Virus record (IMG/VR): IMGVR_UViG_3300042387_000948
Span: 124,001 to 188,000 of that record
Strand: one strand, 5' to 3'
Origin: a virus
DNA length: 64,000 nucleotides
Below the pieces are notes generated by a model. It ran no database searches. It was not told the origin of the DNA and saw only the letters and a program-made list of their open reading frames with translations. The translations under genes and the position numbers were made by a program. Numbering within the stretch: position 1 is the stretch's first letter; every line of letters begins with the position of its first letter. Shown here piece after piece: positions 33,690-41,064 of the stretch.

Positions 33690-34976
33690 CTACACTTTTC
33701 CATAATCCAAACCCCAACTTGCTTTGATTGGAAACCCACCCTCTTCAATGATTTCTTTCAAATCCTTAATCTTATTCTTATCCACATTCGTAGGAACATC
33801 AAATAGAAACGAGTCATAAGTATATAAACTAAATCCGATTCCACTATTTCTAATGTAATCTAATATCTTTTTCATCTTATCAATGTTCATTTCAGTCTCT
33901 AAGGCTTGTAGAAGATAGTTAAACACCTTTTGTGGATTTGAACCCTCTATCCAACTTAGGGGTATTCTACGATATTTGGTTTGTAGGTATCCGTTTTGTT
34001 GTGTTTCAATCCATAATCCATCTATGTAATCAGCTACTGCGTTTAGATATGGAATTTGACGGAATGTATCATCGATTCCCCCATATAGTAATTGGAATGT
34101 AATACCCTTACCCTCATTTACATCACATCCATATTGTTCGGCTAACCACTCATGCACATTACCATCCGGCATATCAAACTTAATCAACTTACCAATAAGA
34201 CGGGGGTGGTATGCATTATAATCCATTTGTAGGAATATCCCATCGGAAACGAAACACTCCCTACTACCATCCGATTTATTGAGAGCGGCATAGTTCACAC
34301 CACCATGTCGATTTGAAGGTCTACCCGTTACCGTAAATGGATTGTATTCCGTAAACACTTTACTATCATCTGTCAAATGTCTAATAGCTTGATTCCATCT
34401 ATCAGTAAATTTTTTCCTATCGACCCGAATCCCATATCCCTCCATTTCTGAAAGTGTGGGTATGAATGTTTGGTTATACCATCGATATGTGTTAGAATCT
34501 GAATTATTGGAATAGTATTTAATGAATTGTGGTTCTATTACTTCCACAATCTTCATTAAAGGAATGGATTGAATTAAGTCATCTCTATACCCTTTATGAG
34601 TTAGCGTTGATAATAAAGGATTTAAAGGTGCCTCATAATCAATAACCTCACCTGTCCTTACAAAGTATTCCGAATCTACATCATATAGATTTACCGAAAC
34701 ATAAAGAGAGTGTAATATTTTTTTCTTTTGGAATACCCACTTCTTACCATTGGTATTTAGTATCGATTTAACGTCCGATACTTTGATTGTAAGAGCATCT
34801 GCGTGTTGAATTGGTAAAACATACAACTCATCCAAACATCGTACCAGTATGAGAGAAAGATTAGTATGAAGAGGATGCTTTGAGTTATCAACCCATAGTG
34901 GATACCATATAGATACTTCGGTTTCCAGCTTATCTTTCAACCAATTTACTTCCTCTATGGATTCTATAACTTTCAT
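33690..34976 (-). CDS. Divergent family A DNA polymerase
   Basis: 428 residues from ATG 34976. The frame is open nine codons further up, but those codons precede or overlap the promoter. The C-terminal half carries family A motifs: TGRPS (217-221), motif A MDYNAYHPRL (catalytic D252), motif B K290-x7-Y298 (KGITFQLLYG), the NYLLQALETEMN helix, and motif C reduced from HDE to Y387-D388-S389. Both catalytic aspartates remain. The N-terminal 200 residues would hold a 3'-5' exonuclease domain, but I see no DxE motif. The phage already has PolB, so this is an extra, perhaps repair or bypass, enzyme. It is expressed from a leaderless host-type promoter. Confidence 0.75.
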   Translation of the reverse strand: MKVIESIEEVNWLKDKLETEVSIWYPLWVDNSKHPLHTNLSLILVRCLDELYVLPIQHADALTIKVSDVKSILNTNGKKWVFQKKKILHSLYVSVNLYDVDSEYFVRTGEVIDYEAPLNPLLSTLTHKGYRDDLIQSIPLMKIVEVIEPQFIKYYSNNSDSNTYRWYNQTFIPTLSEMEGYGIRVDRKKFTDRWNQAIRHLTDDSKVFTEYNPFTVTGRPSNRHGGVNYAALNKSDGSRECFVSDGIFLQMDYNAYHPRLIGKLIKFDMPDGNVHEWLAEQYGCDVNEGKGITFQLLYGGIDDTFRQIPYLNAVADYIDGLWIETQQNGYLQTKYRRIPLSWIEGSNPQKVFNYLLQALETEMNIDKMKKILDYIRNSGIGFSLYTYDSFLFDVPTNVDKNKIKDLKEIIEEGGFPIKASWGLDYGKV

Positions 34977-34980
34977 TTTA

Positions 34981-35012
34981 CAAAGATACAAAAAAAATCC
35001 CACAATTCCAAA
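34981..35012 (-). promoter_or_regulatory. Host-type promoter, leaderless start, for the PolA-like gene
   Basis: TTTG at 35012-35009, 20 bases, TATCTTTG at 34988-34981, TAAA, then ATG at 34976. It overlaps the tmRNA terminator hairpin. Confidence 0.8.
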
Positions 35013-35026
35013 TGGAAAAGTGGGAG
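34991..35026 (-). terminator. tmRNA terminator
   Basis: Directly after the tmRNA CCA end, TCCCAC / GTGGGA pair around an inner TTCC / GGAA, followed by eight T on the minus strand. The hairpin's right arm contains the -33 box of the next promoter. Confidence 0.82.
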
Positions 35027-35406
35027 TGGTGGAGATGGCGGGATTCGAACCCGCGTCCAGATAAGTTTCTAATGTAAATCGTTCACAAGTTTAGGATAGT
35101 GTTTTATCTTACTAACACTCCAAAAGAATTGGGGCCGAATGGTTAATTCAGCAGATTCCACCAATCCATTTTAAGTTTGGATAAACTTAAATGTTCACTT
35201 CTTTTTAAATCCCATGAGTGATACGGGAGCGATTAGGCAGCTACTGCGTAATCGAAAGACTCCATCCATGCCATAGCATCTCCGAAAGTCATTGTAGATA
35301 ATTCTACGTCTGCACTTATTGTTTGATAGGTCTTCAAAGGTTTCCATCTAACCTTACTTGCATCAATACAACCAGTCTTCATACCTGTCAAAAGCCGGTC
35401 ATCCCC
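35027..35406 (-). ncRNA. ssrA: Transfer-messenger RNA (tmRNA)
   Basis: A 380-base tmRNA. The 5' end GGGGATGACCGGCTTTTGAC is the conserved tmRNA start, and its GGGGATG pairs with CATCTCC at the 3' end, followed by A-CCA. The 3' end has the T-arm GCGGGTTCGAATCCCGC (35052-35036). The tag frame ends TAA at 35235-35233, followed by TCG as in Bacteroidota tmRNAs. The likely tag is GDAMAWMESFDYAVAA, if reading resumes at GGA 35283, but the resume codon is uncertain. The ending AVAA resembles the usual ALAA degradation signal. tmRNA frees stalled ribosomes and marks the peptide for proteolysis. It would rely on host SmpB. It has its own promoter and terminator. Confidence 0.93.
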
Positions 35407-35425
35407 ATATTTTAAAGAACTCTTA

Positions 35426-35457
35426 CAAATATACGATAAATATTTGTAATTTCCAAA
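35426..35457 (-). promoter_or_regulatory. Host-type promoter of the tmRNA
   Basis: TTTG at 35457-35454, 20 bases, TATATTTG at 35433-35426. The box ends 19 bases before the mature 5' end, leaving a short leader for RNase P to remove. Confidence 0.8.
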
Positions 35458-35811
35458 TTAATACTTATAAAATTGTAAATAGTTTAAAAGATATATTAAT
35501 ATTCCCTTCATTTTGTGTGAGGCTAGTTTAACTGATTTAAAATTTGATTCTTTTATTTGTTCAATAGTTCCATTTAATCTCCAATCTAATGTAATAGTTG
35601 TGTAGAAGGAATTATTGTTTAAATTAGAATATGTATTTAAATTAATTTCATATATGACAGAATTTGTATCATTTGTTTTTTGAGCAAAATATCTAGTTAT
35701 GTACCCTCTCTTATAATCAGTTTCCGAAATTATAGGAATGTGTGTATTAATTTTTTTTAAATTATAATCATCTGGTAATTGTACTATTTTTTTATATCTA
35801 GTTATATCCAT
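35458..35811 (-). CDS. Small protein at the end of the baseplate operon, unknown
   Basis: A 117-residue protein that I do not recognise. It has beta-like segments (SVIYEINLNTYSNLNNN, FYTTITLDWRLNG) and a hydrophobic C-terminal helix (GILIYLLNYLQFY). It follows the baseplate gene by 14 bases and ends at the tmRNA promoter, so it is the last gene of the tail operon. A role in the baseplate or its assembly is inferred from position only. Confidence 0.55.
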   Translation of the reverse strand: MDITRYKKIVQLPDDYNLKKINTHIPIISETDYKRGYITRYFAQKTNDTNSVIYEINLNTYSNLNNNSFYTTITLDWRLNGTIEQIKESNFKSVKLASHKMKGILIYLLNYLQFYKY

Positions 35812-35825
35812 TTTATTTAGGTTTT

Positions 35826-38105
35826 TTATGCTGAAGGTAACTGTCTAAAACCACCACTTATTTCAGTTTTCCAAGTCATATCCGTAATTGTATGTTTTAC
35901 AGATAATACTTGAAAAAACCCACCAGTTTCATATTGTTCAGGTATTCCTTTAATTCTAAATTTATCTCCCCGCTTTATTCCACTAATACCATGTATTGTA
36001 AATGTGAAATTTATTGGAAATAGTATTGATACACTTGTTTTATTTAATTTTTCATCCGAACCAACTTTTATTGATTCAAATAAAGCTAAATCATCCAATG
36101 ATGCTATGTATGATTGGTCTGAAATATTATCCGAAACCGTATCTTTTGTTATCATAACTTTGGGAAATATACCAACTTTACTTAAAAATAATTGTAAGTT
36201 TTTTTCTTTTAATTTTTCCTCATCTTCATCACCTGCAACCGTTGATGGTGTTTTTTTTGGAAATGGTGATGCTTCAGCTCTTTTTATTTCAGTTAGTATT
36301 TTATCTTTTAAATTTTTTGCAAAAAGCTTACCAGTAACAGGTGGTTGTGATGAATTTACATTATTTGATAATCGTTGACCTATAATTTGATTCATTTTAG
36401 CTCCTGATATATTTAAATCCAAAGATGCATCCATAAATATTGATTTATTACCATATACATCAAATGCAATTGGTAATTCGGGAACTGCATTATTTTTTAA
36501 ATTTAAATCTACTACAACTAATTCTGTTACTTCTGGATTTTTGGGGTCTGTTGTCTCTATTATTTGATAATCCCAAATTCCACCGGCCGCAGATGCCATT
36601 CCATTTAAGATTTGATATAAAGCATCTTTAACATAAAAATTTTTTGTTTCTAATATACCTTTTACAAAATCAAAATTAACATACAAATCATCTAAAAATC
36701 CCCAATGTTCACCAGGAACATTAAGTGATTCAATTGTAGAATCTTTATATGATAGAATACCTTTATATGTTTGATTATCAGTTATAGCACCTTTTGATGG
36801 GAAATGTATATCCAATGCCTTTCCACCACTTGTCCCAATAACACTATTATTTAAAATTTCTTTATATTTTTTTTGTGGCGTTTTGGATTTTATAGCTGCC
36901 AATAAATCAAATTTTGGTGTTTTTGGATTTGGAATGAATAATTTTGATTTATTACAACTAAATATTTTAGGAAATGCACTTACAACAGTTCGTTCGGTAT
37001 TCACTTGCATTTTTACTTTCTTTCCTCCAATAACATAGTGGTCTATACCTATTGCATTTATTATTTTCATTAATGTACCAAATCTAATAAATTTATCAGG
37101 TCCAATTATTTCAGTACCAGATGGAAAACTTACAGATTCACTACCAACTGTTGCCGAATTTTCAAATATTCCCCATGCCCAACCATCCGTTTGATTGTTC
37201 ATTTCTTCTCTAACCGATTCATCAAAATTTATAAAATTGACTACATGTGCAACTTCCTTCGTATCTTTTATTAAACCATATACAGCATCCGTTCTTCTAT
37301 TTGATGGTAGTTGATTATACATCATCATAAAACGTTTTAAACCTAAATCTGTTTGAGCTGATATTTCAGCAGGGTCAAACTCATTTGCTGCTTCTTCTAA
37401 CTCTTCTGGTGTTTGGTCTGGTTTTGTATTATCTGCGGCTAAAAAGTATGCAGGTAATTCCGTAAATCCAGTACATTCTACACTTATTTCCCAAAATTGT
37501 CCACTTATAGCTATACTACCGCCTGTTATAAATCCCAAATAATTATCATATAAACCACCAGTTTCCTCTCTTCGTTGATTTACATTTTTAAAAGATTGAT
37601 TTTTTGCAACATAAGGAACACTTATTGCCTCAAACCCATTCATTGCTCTTCTTTCATTCCACCCCCATTCTAAAAATATAGTAAATCCAGGCTCTAAAAA
37701 AAATTTACATAATTCATTTAATTGACCCGGTGTGTATGCAGTTATTGTAAATTTTGCTTTTCTAGAAAGATTACCAGCTCCCTCATCTATTTCTATTGAG
37801 GTTACATTTGGCTTTGGTCTAAATGCTAAATCATTATAATCTATATAAGGTCTACCATCCCATGTTACTCCAATAGTTCCACTTGATGATTGATTACCAT
37901 ATATAGTACCAATAGACCTATCTCCAGCAGCTTCAAATATTGTAAAATTAGGATTTGAATATAGTATTAATCCAGAATCAACACCAGAAGCAATTCTAAC
38001 CCAAGCGTTTAAACCACTAATAGTTTCAATTGGGTTTGCAATTCTTCTATCCAATTCCGCTCTAGCGTATGGAGCAACATTTGAAAAATTAGGAAATCCT
38101 GACAT
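35826..38105 (-). CDS. Baseplate hub-type protein
   Basis: A 759-residue protein. The first 220 residues include SIEIDEGAGNLSRKAKFTIT and FFLEPGFTIFLEWGWN, a pattern of contractile-tail hub/spike proteins (gp27/gpD-like barrels). The C-terminus contains INFTFTIHGISGIKRGDKF and FQVLSVKHTITDMTWKT, the closing barrel strands typical of this class. No lysozyme or spike domain is present, in contrast to T4 gp5. It follows the LysM-like baseplate gene by six bases. The assignment as hub and not wedge is from pattern and gene order. Confidence 0.65.
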   Translation of the reverse strand: MSGFPNFSNVAPYARAELDRRIANPIETISGLNAWVRIASGVDSGLILYSNPNFTIFEAAGDRSIGTIYGNQSSSGTIGVTWDGRPYIDYNDLAFRPKPNVTSIEIDEGAGNLSRKAKFTITAYTPGQLNELCKFFLEPGFTIFLEWGWNERRAMNGFEAISVPYVAKNQSFKNVNQRREETGGLYDNYLGFITGGSIAISGQFWEISVECTGFTELPAYFLAADNTKPDQTPEELEEAANEFDPAEISAQTDLGLKRFMMMYNQLPSNRRTDAVYGLIKDTKEVAHVVNFINFDESVREEMNNQTDGWAWGIFENSATVGSESVSFPSGTEIIGPDKFIRFGTLMKIINAIGIDHYVIGGKKVKMQVNTERTVVSAFPKIFSCNKSKLFIPNPKTPKFDLLAAIKSKTPQKKYKEILNNSVIGTSGGKALDIHFPSKGAITDNQTYKGILSYKDSTIESLNVPGEHWGFLDDLYVNFDFVKGILETKNFYVKDALYQILNGMASAAGGIWDYQIIETTDPKNPEVTELVVVDLNLKNNAVPELPIAFDVYGNKSIFMDASLDLNISGAKMNQIIGQRLSNNVNSSQPPVTGKLFAKNLKDKILTEIKRAEASPFPKKTPSTVAGDEDEEKLKEKNLQLFLSKVGIFPKVMITKDTVSDNISDQSYIASLDDLALFESIKVGSDEKLNKTSVSILFPINFTFTIHGISGIKRGDKFRIKGIPEQYETGGFFQVLSVKHTITDMTWKTEISGGFRQLPSA

Positions 38106-38111
38106 AACTTT

Positions 38112-38408
38112 TTAATTTATTTTAGTTTGATTTGATACTATTTCTATATAATTTAATGGTATCCTTAATATTGTACCATCTTCAAATCCAAATACCGCAT
38201 TATGTATGTTATTAGCCGATGCTATTATCCAACCTAATGTAGAATCTCTATAATAATCGTATGCTAATGTATCCAACCTATCACCGGTTTCAGTAGCAAC
38301 ATACAAATCATCATCTCTCAATGGTATGTTTGGATATATTTTTGGTTTATATACAGTTCTCCCATCAACAGTCTTTTTAGTTTCGTTATTTGAATATCTA
38401 CTTATCAT
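38112..38408 (-). CDS. LysM-like baseplate protein (tail protein X / gp53-like)
   Basis: A 98-residue protein with the LysM-like plan of small baseplate proteins. YVATETGDRLDTLAYDYYRD (position about 36-55) is followed by LGWIIASANN and a final ILRIPLNYIEIV strand. These proteins link hub and wedge in contractile tails; T4 gp53 carries a similar domain. The upstream 880-residue gene ends 13 bases before its start. Confidence 0.8.
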   Translation of the reverse strand: MISRYSNNETKKTVDGRTVYKPKIYPNIPLRDDDLYVATETGDRLDTLAYDYYRDSTLGWIIASANNIHNAVFGFEDGTILRIPLNYIEIVSNQTKIN

Positions 38409-38421
38409 TTTAATTATTTAT

Positions 38422-41064
38422 TTAGAGACCCGCTCCACCAAGTAATGAACCACGTCCTTTATTTAAAAATTTATTAAATGGATTATCTTTATCTATTTTT
38501 TGTTGTATTTCTGTTTGACGTTTATTAAAATTTTCGTTACTTAATATCGCTGATGGTGTTTTGCTTGTTACGGATGCTGCCTTTTTTTGTGGATTTACCT
38601 CTTGGAGTTTTTTAGCAATATCATTTTGAGGAAGTGTACTATTCCATCCATAAAAATTATTTACAGTATTATTTCTACTTTCTATAAATTTAAGACTTAT
38701 ATTTACACTAACTACCATTGGAAGTTTATATCCGTTTAATGGTTTTGTTACTTCGGCAGTATTACCATCAGTTTCAATATTTACTTTACCACCATTACCA
38801 CCATATGATTTATTATCACCAATTTCCCAACCAGCAGTATCATCTACCGTATACGATAGACTATCTATAATACATTCTTTATCTTTATATAAATTACCAA
38901 TTGTTACTTTTGTAAATGGTGAAATTATATAAGTTTCATTATGATATCCAGCAGGATATGCTAATGATGTTAAGAAGTTTATTCGTTCCCACATTGCTAC
39001 GTGCTCTTGTGAATTTGTAGAATATAATGTAAGTGTAAAACTAACACTTCGTTCTATACCCGAATATGTATAATAATTAAAAGGAGAACCTAAAAATTTA
39101 GCAGAATCCCAACTAGGTGATACATTTTCACTAATACCAGTAATTGTAGCTGTAAAATTAACTGATTTTTTGTTTGGTACGGATGTAAACTTCACAGTTA
39201 TAAAATCCAAATCCCCAAATACATCATTTCCAGTATCAGTATAATGATTTTTTGTATTTAAAAAATTTACAGCATTTCCTAATGATTTTTTAGATTCAAT
39301 ACTACGAGCAAATTCTTCTGAACTATACTTTAACTTATCGGTTTTTTGTGGTATTCCATTATTACCAATTCCGGTTATATTTAATTCATTACCAGTAGAT
39401 TTTGTTTCAGCTACAGTTTGAATTTTAGTTAATAAAGTAGATAAATCATTTCTACTTTTTTCATCATCATTTGTTTCATCAACCGTATTTGAATAAGCAG
39501 TTGCAGATAATCTAGGGTCATATTTTAATAAATCGTTTCCTTTTGATTCTTGAACTTTTCTACCTAATTCTTGCTGTCCTTCTTTTCTAGCAGTTAATAA
39601 ATCTTCTGCTTTTGCGGGTGGGGGTATTATTATACCGTTTGGTAATGATAACCCATTTTCACCAGCCAACGCTTTAAATAAACTTTTTTCTTGTTGAGTT
39701 TTTTTATTTAAACCAGCAAATTGAGAACCTATTGATGTTGTACTTTGTTTATCCTTTGTAGTTGCATTTATTAATGCAAGACTTGCAGGGTCTACACCTC
39801 CAATTTGTTGTAATCTTGTAGATAAATCGTTTCGTTGTTCAATTACCAGTGATTCTTCATCAACTGTATTTGAGTATTTTGTTATTGTATTATCAGCATT
39901 GTATTTTAATATACCTTCACCAGTTCCTACTTTTAATAATTCCTTACCTATTACTTGCTGTCCTTCCTTTCTACCCGTAATTAAATTATTTGCATTTGCT
40001 TTTGGAATTGTAAATACGTTTGATTGATTTGCTCCCTTAACTGGTATATTAAATACGTTTGAAGTTCCCGATTTACTAGGTAAACTAAATACGTTTGATA
40101 CACCGCCTCCGCCTATACTAAATGGATTTGATACACCACCACCACCTATACTAAATGGATTTGATACACCACCACCTACAATTGAACTAAATAAATTATT
40201 TGGTTTATTTTCTTTTGATAATCGTAAATATTCACCACTTAAATTAGCAGGTCCATCTTTTTTTATTGTTGATAATTCATTTTTTATTGTTGATAAATCA
40301 TTTCTTAATTTTAAATCTGTACCTGTATAATCTACGGTATCTTTATATGGCATTGCGCTTGAATACAAACGTGATGTAGGGTCATTTTTTGCCAATAATT
40401 GTTGTCCACTTTTTCTTGCACCAAATAGATAAGTTTGAACTTTATCTTTTGCTAATTGAATACCAGAACCCAACACTGCGTTTCCAATTTGTCTAGGAGT
40501 TCCTGTTACGTTTTGTGCTAAAAACTTACCAACCAATGTCCCACCTGCATCTTTTTTAATTTTAGCAAGTGTTTGCATTGTATTTGGTTCAAGTCCATTT
40601 TTAAAATCATTTTTTAATATTACTCTAGATGGAATTATCTCTTCTGGAAATGCTACACCTATTTTTGATGCTAATTCTAATCCTTTTCCTTTTACTTTGT
40701 TTAATAAGTTTCCAATTATACCATTATTACCCGCATTTCCATTTACACCAGCTTTCATATCATCCAACATATTGGTGGATAATCTATTTAAGCGGATAAT
40801 ATCCGTACCATATATGATTGGCTGTGATAAAAAACGTAATTGTCTTAATCCTAATAATTCTTCTTCGATGACAGTTTCTCTCGTTCTATCACTTATTCTA
40901 CTTCTACGCAATTTATTTACTAACGGAAATGAAGTTGCGTTTAGAGCACCATTTGGAGTTGATATTGATATATCTTTACTATTACGGGTTTCGTATTTTT
41001 GTTCAGCAGTTTGTGTGTTGCTTAATTTTTTAGTTTGAAAAAGTTCTAATATAGTTTTTCCCAT
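38422..41064 (-). CDS. Large baseplate protein with internal repeats
   Basis: An 880-residue protein. The N-terminal 110 residues include LRFLSQPIIYGTDIIRLNRL. The middle is low in complexity with three GGGVSNPFSI-type copies and three copies of a longer unit, RKxGQQ...LLKY...YSNTVDE. The C-terminal 270 residues are folded, with VFGDLDFITVKFTSVPNKK, SVSFTLTLYSTNSQEH and FLTSLAYPAGYHN, a pattern of tube-initiator or wedge proteins near the baseplate. Its start overlaps the tape measure stop as TAATG, so the two are made together. Confidence 0.6.
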   Translation of the reverse strand: MGKTILELFQTKKLSNTQTAEQKYETRNSKDISISTPNGALNATSFPLVNKLRRSRISDRTRETVIEEELLGLRQLRFLSQPIIYGTDIIRLNRLSTNMLDDMKAGVNGNAGNNGIIGNLLNKVKGKGLELASKIGVAFPEEIIPSRVILKNDFKNGLEPNTMQTLAKIKKDAGGTLVGKFLAQNVTGTPRQIGNAVLGSGIQLAKDKVQTYLFGARKSGQQLLAKNDPTSRLYSSAMPYKDTVDYTGTDLKLRNDLSTIKNELSTIKKDGPANLSGEYLRLSKENKPNNLFSSIVGGGVSNPFSIGGGGVSNPFSIGGGGVSNVFSLPSKSGTSNVFNIPVKGANQSNVFTIPKANANNLITGRKEGQQVIGKELLKVGTGEGILKYNADNTITKYSNTVDEESLVIEQRNDLSTRLQQIGGVDPASLALINATTKDKQSTTSIGSQFAGLNKKTQQEKSLFKALAGENGLSLPNGIIIPPPAKAEDLLTARKEGQQELGRKVQESKGNDLLKYDPRLSATAYSNTVDETNDDEKSRNDLSTLLTKIQTVAETKSTGNELNITGIGNNGIPQKTDKLKYSSEEFARSIESKKSLGNAVNFLNTKNHYTDTGNDVFGDLDFITVKFTSVPNKKSVNFTATITGISENVSPSWDSAKFLGSPFNYYTYSGIERSVSFTLTLYSTNSQEHVAMWERINFLTSLAYPAGYHNETYIISPFTKVTIGNLYKDKECIIDSLSYTVDDTAGWEIGDNKSYGGNGGKVNIETDGNTAEVTKPLNGYKLPMVVSVNISLKFIESRNNTVNNFYGWNSTLPQNDIAKKLQEVNPQKKAASVTSKTPSAILSNENFNKRQTEIQQKIDKDNPFNKFLNKGRGSLLGGAGL

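Noticed and set aside
34977-35003. Start of the PolA-like gene at 35003
   Set aside because: Those nine codons lie over the promoter and the tmRNA terminator. The ATG at 34976 follows the -7 box by four bases.
35027-35100. A tRNA gene suggested by the GGTTCGAATCC arm and CCA end
   Set aside because: There is no anticodon arm next to it. The matching GGGGATG end lies 370 bases away, which is the tmRNA layout.
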